Assembly (NCBI RefSeq): GCF_022835695.1
Contig: NZ_BQUV01000011.1
Span: 124,001-188,000, forward strand
DNA length: 64,000 nt
Direction of reading: 5' to 3'
Origin: Bradyrhizobium sp. Ce-3
GTDB lineage: Bacteria > Pseudomonadota > Alphaproteobacteria > Rhizobiales > Xanthobacteraceae
This document shows positions 26,350 through 35,221 of this stretch, one piece after another. The notes beneath the pieces are model-generated. The model searched no databases, was not told where the DNA came from, and was given only the letters and a program-made list of their open reading frames with translations. A program made the position numbers and the translations under genes. The first letter of the stretch is position 1. Each line of letters opens with the position of its first letter.

Positions 26350-26352
26350 CTG

Positions 26353-26401
26353 GAGCATGATCCTCTCGGAAAACCGCTTCGCACTTTTCCGGATCATGCT
26401 C
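26353..26401. repeat. Interspersed palindrome GAGCATGATCC...GGATCATGCTC
   Basis: 11-bp inverted arms around TCTCGGAAAACCGCTTCGCA and further bases. A near-identical copy lies at 59200-59248 next to another gene's stop codon. Family widespread in Bradyrhizobium-like genomes (general knowledge, not checked). Confidence 0.85.
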
Positions 26402-26532
26402 AAACGCGACATCGCGCGCAGGGGGCATCGTCTTGCAATGCCCTTGCCGTTCCTCCATCATCCCGTGCAACGGTGACATCCGTCGGCCCGAGCCTTGCGG
26501 ACAAGATCACCGGCAACAGGGAGGTCACGGAC

Positions 26533-27753
26533 ATGAGGAGCGTGCAATTGCTCGCTGCGACAGCGCTTGCCATCGCGTTGTCGGTTACATCGGCCGCCGC
26601 GCAGAAGAAATACGACATCGGCGCGACCGACACCGAGATCAAGATCGGCCAGACCGTGCCGTTCTCGGGCCCCGCATCCGCCTATGCCGGCATCGGCAAG
26701 ACCCAGGCGGCCTACATGAAGATGATCAACGATCAGGGCGGCATCAACGGCCGCAAGCTGAACCTGATCCAGTATGACGACGCCTATTCGCCGCCCAAGG
26801 CGGTCGAGCAGGTGCGCAAGCTGGTCGAGGGCGACGAGGTGCTGTTCACCTTCCAGATCATCGGCACGCCATCAAATGCCGCCGTGCAGAAATATCTGAA
26901 TGCCAAGAAGGTGCCGCAGCTGCTCGCCTCCACCGGCGCCTCGCGCTTCTCCGACCCGCAGAATGCGCCGTGGACCATCGCGTTCAATCCGAACTACCAG
27001 TCCGAGGGACGCATCTACGCCAAATACATCCTGGCCAATCACCCCAACGCCAAGATCGGCATCTTCTACCAGAACGACGATCTCGGCCGCGACTACATCG
27101 CCGGCCTGAAGAGCGGGCTCGGCGACAAGGCCGCCAGCATGATCGTCGCCGAAGTGTCCTACGAACTGACCGACCCGACCGTCGATTCCCAGATCGTCAA
27201 GCTGAAGGCCGCCGGCGTCGATCTGCTCTACGACGCGTCGACGCCGAAATTCGCGGCGCAGGCGATCCGCAAGGTCGCGGACCTCGACTGGCACCCGGTG
27301 CACATCCTCGACATCAATGCGAGCCCGGTGTCGGCGACGCTGAAGCCGGCCGGCCTCGACATCTCCAAGGGCATCATCTCGACCAATTACGGCAAGGATC
27401 CCGCCGACCCGCAATGGAAGGACGATCCCGGCGTGAAGGCCTATTTCGCCTTCATGGACAAATATTATCCGGAAGGCGACAAGCTCAACACGGTCAACAC
27501 CTACGGCTACTCGACCGCCGAGCTCTTGATCCAGGTGCTTAAGCAGTGCGGCGACGACCTCACCCGCGGGAACCTGATGAAGCAGGTGACCAGCCTGAAG
27601 AAGTTCGTGCCGTCGCTCGCGCTGCCGGGCATGTCGATCACCACGGGGCCGAACGACTATCGCATCAACAAGCAGATGCAGATGATGAAGTTCAACGGCG
27701 AGCGCTGGGAGCTGTTCGGCCCGATCATCGAGGACACCGGCCCGGCGGGTTAG
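26533..27753 (+). CDS. Branched-chain-amino-acid-type ABC substrate-binding protein, copy 1
   Basis: 406 residues from the ATG at 26533, which has GGGAGG well placed; longer frames are rejected. Sec signal peptide (MRSVQLLAATALAIALSVTS, cleavage after ...AAA). The mature protein is a Leu/Ile/Val-binding (LivK, Peripla_BP_6) type: TEIKIGQTVPFSGPASAYAG, INDQGGINGRKLNLIQYDD, and AVQKYLNAKKVPQLLASTG. Such proteins feed HAAT transporters that take up amino acids, urea, aromatics or other carboxylates. No permease or ATPase lies nearby, and a closely similar gene follows 405 bp downstream, so the partner transporter is elsewhere. Confidence 0.93.
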   Translation: MRSVQLLAATALAIALSVTSAAAQKKYDIGATDTEIKIGQTVPFSGPASAYAGIGKTQAAYMKMINDQGGINGRKLNLIQYDDAYSPPKAVEQVRKLVEGDEVLFTFQIIGTPSNAAVQKYLNAKKVPQLLASTGASRFSDPQNAPWTIAFNPNYQSEGRIYAKYILANHPNAKIGIFYQNDDLGRDYIAGLKSGLGDKAASMIVAEVSYELTDPTVDSQIVKLKAAGVDLLYDASTPKFAAQAIRKVADLDWHPVHILDINASPVSATLKPAGLDISKGIISTNYGKDPADPQWKDDPGVKAYFAFMDKYYPEGDKLNTVNTYGYSTAELLIQVLKQCGDDLTRGNLMKQVTSLKKFVPSLALPGMSITTGPNDYRINKQMQMMKFNGERWELFGPIIEDTGPAG

Positions 27754-27781
27754 TGGTTTCGTCCCATCGAAGCCGCCCACG

Positions 27782-27890
27782 CAGCTGTCATCCCCGCGAA
27801 TGCGGGGATCCAGTACGCAGCGGCCTATCGGCTCAATTACTAATGCCTCTGGAATACTGGATCGCCCGCCTTCGCGGGCGATGACAGCTG
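27782..27890. repeat. Palindromic repeat family D (CTGTCATC...GATGACAG type)
   Basis: Left arm CAGCTGTCATCCCCGCGAAT, right arm TTCGCGGGCGATGACAGCTG, with inner GGGGATCCAGTA and TACTGGATCGCC words. Related copies at 50871-50974 and 56279-56400 and a fragment at 32643-32676. Between the two binding-protein genes. A degraded CTCCCTCATC...CCTCGCCCCACC element follows to about 27990. Confidence 0.8.
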
Positions 27891-28158
27891 AGAGTGCTGG
27901 ATAGCAGCTGCCGCCGCGGAGACTCTCCCTCATCTGCGAGCGGGGCGAGGTGAAGCGGACTCGGCGCTCCTCGCCCCACCCGTCTTTTCGCACCGCCCCC
28001 TACTTTGGTTGACTGAAATTGCTCGCCTTTTCGGCACCGCTCGTCTTGCGTCGCAGCAACGGTTCCTCCAGTATCCGGCGCAAGCGATGGCGACCGCGGA
28101 CCTTGAACCCGCGGACAAGATCATCGGCCAACATCAGTCACGTGAGGGAAACAGCATT

Positions 28159-29385
28159 ATGAGGAACGGGATTTTCCACCTGGTCACGGGAACGGCGCTC
28201 GCGATCGCGCTGTCAGCAACGGCGGCCTCCGCGCAGAAGAAATACGATCCCGGCGCGAGCGATACCGAAATCAAGATCGGCCAGACCGTCCCCTTCTCCG
28301 GACCGGCCTCCGCCTATGCCTCGATCGGCAAGACCCAGGCGGCCTATTTCAAGATGATCAACGATCAGGGCGGCATCAACGGCCGCAAGATCAATTTGAT
28401 CCAGTATGACGACGCCTATTCGCCGCCGAAAGCGGTCGAGCAGGTGCGCAAGCTCGTCGAGAGCGACGAGGTGCTCCTGACCTTCCAGATCGTCGGCACG
28501 CCGTCGAACGCTGCCGTGCAGAAATATCTCAACGCCAAGAAGGTGCCGCAGCTGTTCGCCGCCACCGGCGCCTCGAAATTCACCGATCCGAAGAACTTCC
28601 CCTGGACGCTCGGCTTCAATCCGAACTACTTCGTCGAAGGCCGCATCTACGGCCAGTACATCCTCAAGGAGCATCCCAACGCCAAGATCGGCGTGCTCTA
28701 TCAGAACGACGACCTCGGCAAGGATTACCTGAACGGCATCAAGGCCGGCCTCGGCGACAAGGCCGCCAAGATGATCGTGGCCGAAGCCTCCTATGAGGTC
28801 TCCGACCCGACCATCGATTCCCAGGTCATCAAGATCAAGGATGCCGGCGCCGACTTGTTCTTCTCGGCCTCGACGCCGAAGCAGGCGGCGCAGGCGATCA
28901 AGAAGATCGCCGAGCTCGGCTGGCATCCGATCCACATCGTCGACATCAACGCCACCTCGGTCGGCGCCGTGTTGCAGCCGGCGGGCCTGGAGGCCTCCAA
29001 GGGCCTGATCTCGACCAACTACGGCAAGGATCCGGCCGATCCGCAGTGGAAGGACGATCCGGGCATGAAGCGCTATTTCGACTTCATGGCCAAGTATTAT
29101 CCCGACGGCGACAAGAACTCGAACTTCAACACCTACGGCTATTCGACCGCCCAGCTGATGGTGCATGTGCTGAAGCAGTGCGGCGACGAGCTGACCCGCG
29201 ACAACGTGCTGAAGCAGGCGACCAATCTGAAGAACGTCGACCTCGACATGGCGCTGCCCGGCATCAAGGGCAACACCACGCCGAACGACTACCGCGTCAA
29301 CAAGCAGTTGCAGATGATGAAGTTCAACGGCGAGCGCTGGGAGCTGTTCGGCCCGATCCTCGAGGACGCCGGCCCGGCGGGCTAG
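28159..29385 (+). CDS. Branched-chain-amino-acid-type ABC substrate-binding protein, copy 2
   Basis: 408 residues from the ATG at 28159 (MRNGIFHLVTGTALAIALSA, signal peptide, mature start at AQKKYDPGAS). It is a paralogue of the gene before, about four residues in five identical by eye along the whole chain, and with the same C terminus (MMKFNGERWELFGPI, then EDAGPAG). Even the untranslated leaders share GCGGACAAGATCA, so the duplication included upstream DNA. Differences cluster around the ligand region (for example FFSASTPKQAAQ against LYDASTPKFAAQ), suggesting separate ligands. Also without neighbouring permease genes. A clear terminator follows. Confidence 0.93.
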   Translation: MRNGIFHLVTGTALAIALSATAASAQKKYDPGASDTEIKIGQTVPFSGPASAYASIGKTQAAYFKMINDQGGINGRKINLIQYDDAYSPPKAVEQVRKLVESDEVLLTFQIVGTPSNAAVQKYLNAKKVPQLFAATGASKFTDPKNFPWTLGFNPNYFVEGRIYGQYILKEHPNAKIGVLYQNDDLGKDYLNGIKAGLGDKAAKMIVAEASYEVSDPTIDSQVIKIKDAGADLFFSASTPKQAAQAIKKIAELGWHPIHIVDINATSVGAVLQPAGLEASKGLISTNYGKDPADPQWKDDPGMKRYFDFMAKYYPDGDKNSNFNTYGYSTAQLMVHVLKQCGDELTRDNVLKQATNLKNVDLDMALPGIKGNTTPNDYRVNKQLQMMKFNGERWELFGPILEDAGPAG

Positions 29386-29410
29386 CGGTTCGCGCGGGTT
29401 TGAAATTGCG

Positions 29411-29442
29411 ATCGGCGGCCTCCGGGCCGCCGATTTGCTTTT
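29411..29442 (+). terminator. Rho-independent terminator after binding-protein copy 2
   Basis: ATCGGCGGCC, loop TCCG, GGCCGCCGAT, then TTGCTTTT: a 10-bp perfect stem with a T-rich tail 26 bp after the stop. Confidence 0.85.
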
Positions 29443-29465
29443 GGGGCAATGGAAGCTCCGTCACC

Positions 29466-29565
29466 GTCACCCCGAGGAGCGCGCAGCGCGTCTCGAAGGG
29501 TCGACGGCCCAACTGTGGCCGTGCATCCTTCGAGACGCCGCTGCGCGCTCCTCTGGATGACCGAT
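29466..29565. repeat. Palindromic repeat family F
   Basis: GTCACCCCGAGGAGCGCGCA at the left, CTGCGCGCTCCTCTGGATGAC at the right end (in part), with TCTCGAAGG / CCTTCGAGA inner arms. A related, more diverged copy is at 39148-39240. Confidence 0.75.
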
Positions 29566-29588
29566 ATCCACCGCGCTTTGCTGCGCGC

Positions 29589-30014
29589 TCACGCCGGAAT
29601 CTCGCCGAAATTCTTGCCGACCGGCAGCACAGCGTGGCGGATCAACCGCGAATCCTCCACCGCGGCCTGGCGATGCTTCACCGCCTCGCGATAGGCGGGA
29701 TCGCGGATCATCTCGACGAAGGCGGCGACGCTTGGATACTCCGCGATGAAGCAGTGATCCCAGCGCTCGTCCTGCGGACCGATCAGCATCAGCTCGAAGC
29801 GGCCTTGCCAGACGATGCGGCCGCCGAGCCGTTCGAACACCGGGCCGCTGTCGCGGCCGTAGGCGGCGTAGGCCTCCGCGCCGGTGGCCTTGCGGCCGTC
29901 GGGATAGGCGGCCCATTCGCGCAACCGCACCAGGTTGAGCATGTGGATCGGGCCCGGCCGGTTGTTGTCCCGGAATTGCGCGAAGACGTCCTTGGTCGGA
30001 TCGATATGGCCCAT
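29589..30014 (-). CDS. DUF1330 family protein
   Basis: 141 residues (MGHIDPTKDVFAQFRDNNRP). The pattern PIHMLNLVRLREWAAYPDGR, AEAYAAYGRDSGPVFERLGG and FIAEYPSVAAFVEMIRDPAY is the ferredoxin-like alpha/beta barrel of the DUF1330 family, related to dimeric EthD-like proteins. Function unknown in most members. RBS GGAG lies just before the ATG. Single gene, convergent with the second binding-protein gene and divergent from the penicillin-binding protein gene. Confidence 0.88.
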   Translation of the reverse strand: MGHIDPTKDVFAQFRDNNRPGPIHMLNLVRLREWAAYPDGRKATGAEAYAAYGRDSGPVFERLGGRIVWQGRFELMLIGPQDERWDHCFIAEYPSVAAFVEMIRDPAYREAVKHRQAAVEDSRLIRHAVLPVGKNFGEIPA

Positions 30015-30153
30015 GCGGTGCTCCTTTTTTCGCTTGTTCCATCTCTATGTAACACGCGCTGCCCCACCTCCTAATCCCCCGTTAAGCTTTGCGTAACCGC
30101 CCCTTAAACCGGGAACGCTAGCGTGCGACCCTGTCAGGGTGTGAGCGTTGCGG

Positions 30154-32421
30154 ATGGCGTGGGGACGTAAAAAAGGCGGTGCGCGCAAGGAGCCGCTGTT
30201 CGGGCTTCCGGCCGCGCTTGCCGACCTCCGGCTATCGCCCTCCGATCGCGTTCCCGGCGGTGGCGACGACAAGCCTGCCAAATCGAAGCCCAAGAATATC
30301 GACAAGAATATCGACAAGGGCAGCGAGTCCAGCAGCGAGAGGCCGCGCCCGTCGCGCAGCGGCAGCAAGCGGCGCAGCAAGTCGCGCGGCTTCGGCATCG
30401 GCCGGCTGTTCTATTGGACCGCGGTGCTCGGCCTGTGGGCCGGCATTGCCGTGATCGGTGTCGTGGTGTGGGTCGGCGCGCATCTGCCACCGATCCAGTC
30501 GCTGGAAATTCCCAAGCGGCCGCCGACGATCCAGATCGTCGGCATCGACGGCAGCGTGCTGGCGCAGCGCGGCGAGATGGCCGGCGCCAACATCGCGCTG
30601 AAGGATCTGCCGCCCTATCTGCCGAAGGCCTTCATCGCGATCGAGGACCGCCGCTTCTATTCGCATTTCGGCGTCGACCCGGTCGGCATCCTGCGGGCGG
30701 CGGTGACCAACCTGCTGCATCGGGGTGTGTCGCAGGGCGGCTCGACCTTGACCCAGCAGCTCGCCAAGAACCTGTTCCTGACCCAGGAACGCACCATGCA
30801 GCGCAAGCTGCAGGAGGCCGAGCTCGCGCTGTGGCTGGAGCGCAAGCATTCCAAGAACGAGATCCTCGAGCTCTATCTCAACCGGGTCTATTTCGGCTCC
30901 GGCGCCTATGGCGTCGAAGCCGCGGCGCAGCGCTATTTCGGCAAGTCGGCGAAGAACGTGACCTTGCCGGAAGCCGCGATGCTCGCGGGCCTCGTCAAGT
31001 CGCCGTCGCGGCTGGCGCCGAACCGCAACCCCGAAGGCGCCGAGCAGCGCGCGCAGGTCGTGCTCGCTGCGATGGCCGACGCCAAGTTCATCACCGACGC
31101 CCAAGCAAAAGCCTCGATCGGCCAGCCGTCGATCGCGGTGAAGCCGGCCGGTGCCGGCACCGTGAACTACGTCGCCGACTGGATCGGCGAAGTGCTCGAC
31201 GACCTGGTCGGCCAGATCGATCAGGATATCATTGTGCAGACCACGATCGATCCGAAGCTGCAAAACGTGGCCGAAGCCGCCGTGATCGACGAGCTCGCTG
31301 CCAAGAGCGTGAAGTTCAATGTCAGCCAGGGCGCACTGGTGGCCATGACGCCGGACGGCGCAGTGCGCGCGATGGTCGGCGGCCGGAACTATTCCGAGAG
31401 CCAGTATAATCGCGCCGTCACCGCGAAGCGGCAGCCGGGCTCATCGTTCAAGCCGTTCGTCTATCTCACCGCGGTCGAGGCCGGGCTGACGCCGGACACC
31501 ATCCGCACCGACGCGCCGCTCGACATCAAGGGCTGGAAGCCGGAGAACTACACCCACGAATATTTCGGCTCGGTGACCCTGACCCAGGCGCTGGCGATGT
31601 CGCTGAACACGGTCGCGGTGCGGCTCGGCGTCGAGGTCGGCGCCAAGAACGTGGTGCGTACCGCGCACCGGCTCGGCATCTCCTCCAAACTCGAGCCCAA
31701 CGTCTCGATCGCGCTCGGCACCTCGGAAGTGTCCGTGCTCGAGCTGGTCGGCGCCTATGCGCCGTTTGCCAATGGCGGCTACGCCGTGTCGCCGCATGTG
31801 GTGACCAGGATCAAGACCAGTACCGGCAAGCTGCTCTACGATCGCCCGGTCGATCCGCCCAACCAGGTGATCGAGCCGCGCTACGACGCGATGATGAACA
31901 CGATGATGCGCGAGACGCTGATCTCGGGCACCGCGCGCAAGGCGGAGATCCCCGGCTGGACCGCCGCCGGCAAGACCGGCACCAGCCAGGATTATCGCGA
32001 CGCCTGGTTCATCGGCTATACCGCAAAACTCGTCACCGGCGTCTGGCTCGGCAATGACGACAACTCGCCGACCAAGAAGGCGACCGGCGGCGGCCTGCCG
32101 GTGGAAGTGTGGACCCGTTTCATGAAATCAGCGCATCAGGGCGTGCCGGTGGCGGCAATCCCGAACTCGCAGGGCAGTTGGGGGCCAGCGAACCTGATGC
32201 AGATCTCGTCGCAGATATCGGCGCCGTCAGCGCCGGCGGCACCGCTGCAGATTCAACCGCCGATGCAGGCGCCGCCAGCGGCGCCGGTGCCATCCGGCGG
32301 CTATTATCGCCAGCCTCCTCCGACGCCGGCCCGCGCCTCAGCGCCGCCGCCCAACCCGAATGCGCGGCCGGAAGCCGCGGCGGGACTGGATGGCTGGCTG
32401 GCGGATCGGTTGTTCCGGTAG
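30154..32421 (+). CDS. Class A penicillin-binding protein (PBP1A-like)
   Basis: 755 residues. A long cytoplasmic N terminus of low complexity (Lys/Ser/Arg-rich, with a direct NIDKNIDKG repeat) precedes one membrane helix at about residues 87-108. The glycosyltransferase domain (GT51) shows IEDRRFYSHFGVDPVG with the catalytic Glu, QGGSTLTQQLAKNLFL and YLNRVYFGSGAYGVEAAA; the transpeptidase domain has the acyl-Ser in PGSSFKPFVY (about residue 430), SLN in AMSLNTVAV and KTGTSQDYRDAW near residue 607. It polymerises and cross-links peptidoglycan in the periplasm. The C-terminal 60 residues are Pro/Ala-rich and disordered. Monocistronic. Confidence 0.95.
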   Translation: MAWGRKKGGARKEPLFGLPAALADLRLSPSDRVPGGGDDKPAKSKPKNIDKNIDKGSESSSERPRPSRSGSKRRSKSRGFGIGRLFYWTAVLGLWAGIAVIGVVVWVGAHLPPIQSLEIPKRPPTIQIVGIDGSVLAQRGEMAGANIALKDLPPYLPKAFIAIEDRRFYSHFGVDPVGILRAAVTNLLHRGVSQGGSTLTQQLAKNLFLTQERTMQRKLQEAELALWLERKHSKNEILELYLNRVYFGSGAYGVEAAAQRYFGKSAKNVTLPEAAMLAGLVKSPSRLAPNRNPEGAEQRAQVVLAAMADAKFITDAQAKASIGQPSIAVKPAGAGTVNYVADWIGEVLDDLVGQIDQDIIVQTTIDPKLQNVAEAAVIDELAAKSVKFNVSQGALVAMTPDGAVRAMVGGRNYSESQYNRAVTAKRQPGSSFKPFVYLTAVEAGLTPDTIRTDAPLDIKGWKPENYTHEYFGSVTLTQALAMSLNTVAVRLGVEVGAKNVVRTAHRLGISSKLEPNVSIALGTSEVSVLELVGAYAPFANGGYAVSPHVVTRIKTSTGKLLYDRPVDPPNQVIEPRYDAMMNTMMRETLISGTARKAEIPGWTAAGKTGTSQDYRDAWFIGYTAKLVTGVWLGNDDNSPTKKATGGGLPVEVWTRFMKSAHQGVPVAAIPNSQGSWGPANLMQISSQISAPSAPAAPLQIQPPMQAPPAAPVPSGGYYRQPPPTPARASAPPPNPNARPEAAAGLDGWLADRLFR

Positions 32422-32442
32422 GCGCGGCCGCGTCGCCGCCTC

Positions 32443-32531
32443 GTAGCCCGGATGAAGCGCAGCGCAATCCGGGACCACTCGCGCAATGGTGAAAGCTACC
32501 CCGGATTACGCTGCGCTCCATCCGGGCTACG
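32443..32531. repeat. Palindromic repeat family A, copy 2
   Basis: GTAGCCCGGATGAAGCGCAG ... CATCCGGGCTAC, as at 13170-13257. It follows the penicillin-binding protein gene. Confidence 0.85.
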
Positions 32532-32562
32532 TACCGCGCGGACGATGACAGCGGCATAGCTT

Positions 32563-32676
32563 GGGTAGAGCTCAGCGAAACCCCTCAGCTTCGTGCCGCG
32601 GACATCAATTGATGGGTTTCGTCTCGCTCTACCCATCCTACACGACTGGATCGCCCGCTTTCGCGGGCGATGACAG
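32563..32676. repeat. Hairpin element plus family D fragment
   Basis: GGGTAGAGCTCAGCGAAACC and its inverse GGTTTCGTCTCGCTCTACCC form one long hairpin to about 32630; directly after it lies GGATCGCCCGCTTTCGCGGG CGATGACAG (shown in two parts), a piece of repeat family D. Confidence 0.7.
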
Positions 32677-32727
32677 CATGGGTGGCGGAGAAAGTGCGCG
32701 GGGATGGCAGAGCGACGAGAACGTCGC

Positions 32728-33483
32728 CTACTCCTGGATCCCGTAACGGTGCAGGTCGTTGCCGTGGGTGTCGAGCCAGTTCTTGGCGCGCGTGACCGAG
32801 GCGCAGACCTTGTCGACCACCCGCCAGAACCGCGCCGAATGGTTCATCTCGACGAGATGGGCGACCTCATGCGCAGCGAGGTAATCAAGAACGAAGGGCG
32901 GCGCCAGGATCAGCCGCCACGAGAACGACAGCGAGCCGGCCGAGGTGCACGAACCCCAGCGGCTGGACTGGTCGCGGATCGAGATCCGCCGCACCCGCAC
33001 GCCGAGTTCCGCGGCGTGAAGCTGCGCCGCCTTCTGCAGGTCCTTGCGCGCCTCGCGCTTGAGGAAGTCATGCACCCGGCGGTCCATGTGCTCGACGCCG
33101 CCGGCGACGCAAAGGATCTTCTCACCGCTGTCGCGCGTCTCGGTCCACACCGTGCCGCGCTCGCCCGAGCGATGCACCAGCCGATGCGGCACGCCGCGCA
33201 GCGGCACCACGGTGCCGGGCTGGAACGGTGCCGCCTTCGGCAAACGGCCGAGACGGGCGGCGATCCAGCCGCCATGGACGTTGGCGAACTCCTTGGCCTC
33301 GATGATCGTGCCGCGGGGCGGCATCGTCAGGATCGCTTCACGATCGGTCGGATGTATCCTGAGGGTGTAGCGGCGCGCGCGCCTGTGCCGGCGCAACCTG
33401 ACCGTGAAAAACTGGGAGCCGTGTCTGACCAATACGGTCGCGGGTTCGGCAGGCCGCCGATAGAGGAGCGCGCGAGTAGCCAT
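32728..33483 (-). CDS. YgjP/SprT-like (DUF45) zinc metallopeptidase
   Basis: 251 residues from the ATG at 33483 (MATRALLYRRPAEPATV); the frame is open to 33567 but earlier residues look unconserved. Zinc motif HEVAHLVEMNHSARFW with His205, Glu206, His209 and later His215 is the DUF45 (YgjP/WLM-type) signature; QSSRWGSCTSAGSLSFSWRL precedes it, as in the family. Members are cytoplasmic putative proteases, some tied to SprT-like DNA-protein crosslink repair, but this branch is mostly uncharacterised. Single gene; the 282-bp gap on its upstream side holds a few small AT-rich hairpins but no gene. Confidence 0.9.
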   Translation of the reverse strand: MATRALLYRRPAEPATVLVRHGSQFFTVRLRRHRRARRYTLRIHPTDREAILTMPPRGTIIEAKEFANVHGGWIAARLGRLPKAAPFQPGTVVPLRGVPHRLVHRSGERGTVWTETRDSGEKILCVAGGVEHMDRRVHDFLKREARKDLQKAAQLHAAELGVRVRRISIRDQSSRWGSCTSAGSLSFSWRLILAPPFVLDYLAAHEVAHLVEMNHSARFWRVVDKVCASVTRAKNWLDTHGNDLHRYGIQE

Positions 33484-33765
33484 TTCTGAGAGTCCGGGGA
33501 GCAGGAGTTCGCCCGAACTTTGCCATATCCGCCGCCAGGGAAAGCGCTCGGCGCAAAAACAAATCATTTGCCCAATATACAGGGGTTGGCCGTTAATTGA
33601 CCTCTACCGGCAGGGGGCGGAACCGGAATTTTTCTAATGAATCAAAGTCGCGAAAAAGGCCCAAGAGATGAAATTAAATTCATCACTTGAGCCTTGGCCG
33701 ATTTGAGATTCTTTTAGCTAAATCAACAGCTTGTGCGACCGCGAAAATCGCGGCCGGGGCGATAC

Positions 33766-35094
33766 CTATTCCGCCGCGGCGACCAGGGAAAGCCGCGTAT
33801 TGGCCGCCGAGACCATGAAATCGGAGATCCGCGGCACGATTTCGGAGCGGAACCGGGAGCCGTTGAATACGCCATAGTGCCCGACGCCCTTCTGCACGTA
33901 GTGCACGCGGCGATGGTTCGGAATTGCGGTGCAGAGTGCATGCGTCGCTTCGGTCTGACCGAGACCGGAGATGTCGTCCTTCTCGCCTTCGACCGTCATC
34001 AGCGCGACGCGGCGGATCTTCGACGGATCGACCGGCTTGCCGCGATGGATCATCTCGCCCTTCGGCAGCGCGTGCTTGACGAACACGAGGTCGACGGTCT
34101 GCAGGTAATACTCGGCGGTGAGATCCATCACCGCGAGGTATTCGTCATAGAATTCACGGTGCTTGTCGACGAGATCGCCGTCGCCCTTCACCAGATTGGC
34201 GAACAGCGCCTTGTGCGCGTCCATGTGCCGATCCAGGTTCATGCTGATGAAGCCGTTGAGCTGCAGGAAGCCCGGATAGACGTCGCGCATCACGCCCGGA
34301 TGCGGAAACGGCACCTTGGTGATGACGTTGTTGCGGAACCAATCGATACCACGCTCCGCAGCCAGATCGTTGACCGCGGTGGGATTGCGCCTCGTGTCGA
34401 TCGGGCCGCCCATCAGCGTCATCGACAGCGGCACGAACGGATCGTTGTTGGCTTCCATCACGGAAACCGCTGCGACGACAGGCACCGACGGCTGGCACAC
34501 CGCGATGATGTGCATGTTGCCGCCGAGCGCGTGCAGCATCTCGATCAGGTAATCGACGTAGTCCTCGAGATCGAACCGGCCGGCCGCGAGCGGCACCATG
34601 CGCGCATCGGCCCAATCGGTGATGTAGACCTCATGCGTCGGCAGGAACGCCTCGACCGTGCCGCGCAGCAGCGTCGCATAGTGACCGGACATCGGCGCCA
34701 CGATCAGCACGCGCGGCTGCGGCGAGCGCAGCGGGCGCGTCAGCTTGCGATCGAAATGCAGCAGACGGCAGAACGGCTTCTCCCAGACCGTACGCACCTC
34801 GACCGCGGTGCGGATGCCGTTGACCTCGGTGGTCTGCAGGTTCCAGTCCGGCTTGCCGTAGCGGCGCGTGGTGCGCTCGAACAATTCGCAGCCGGCGGCA
34901 ATCGATTTGCCGAACTCGGTGTGCGACCACGGATTGAGCGGGTTCTGAAACAGGATCTTGGTGGCGTCGGTCACCGCGCGCGCGGGGTTGAGCGACGCAT
35001 GCGCCATCTCATACATCCAGTACAGCGGCGTCGTGAGTGCCGGGCTGCCTTCCGCCGCTAGTGGCGGGGCACCGCCAAATTCACCGATGGGCAT
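33766..35094 (-). CDS. phaZ: Intracellular poly(3-hydroxybutyrate) depolymerase
   Basis: 442 residues from the ATG at 35094 (MPIGEFGGAPPLAAEGSP), with GGGGTCTGAG upstream; an in-frame extension to 35289 is not conserved in character. The chain follows the PhaZ intracellular depolymerase family: LYWMYEMAHASLNPARAV, VLIVAPMSGHYATLLRGTVE, the nucleophile Cys200 in HIIAVCQPSVP (a lipase-like box with Cys), and MTLMGGPIDTRRNPTAVN. It degrades native PHB granules to 3-hydroxybutyrate when carbon runs short. Single gene, upstream of an unrelated ABC-2 exporter on the same strand. Confidence 0.93.
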   Translation of the reverse strand: MPIGEFGGAPPLAAEGSPALTTPLYWMYEMAHASLNPARAVTDATKILFQNPLNPWSHTEFGKSIAAGCELFERTTRRYGKPDWNLQTTEVNGIRTAVEVRTVWEKPFCRLLHFDRKLTRPLRSPQPRVLIVAPMSGHYATLLRGTVEAFLPTHEVYITDWADARMVPLAAGRFDLEDYVDYLIEMLHALGGNMHIIAVCQPSVPVVAAVSVMEANNDPFVPLSMTLMGGPIDTRRNPTAVNDLAAERGIDWFRNNVITKVPFPHPGVMRDVYPGFLQLNGFISMNLDRHMDAHKALFANLVKGDGDLVDKHREFYDEYLAVMDLTAEYYLQTVDLVFVKHALPKGEMIHRGKPVDPSKIRRVALMTVEGEKDDISGLGQTEATHALCTAIPNHRRVHYVQKGVGHYGVFNGSRFRSEIVPRISDFMVSAANTRLSLVAAAE

Positions 35095-35221
35095 TGTATT
35101 CTCAGACCCCTGTTTGCGCCGCAGCATACTGACCAATGCGCAACAATGCGTCAATGCGCCGCGAGCTGAATGTGGGGTCGATATCGGGCTAAAAGGCCGA
35201 AAATCCACGGGAAAGTGACAT

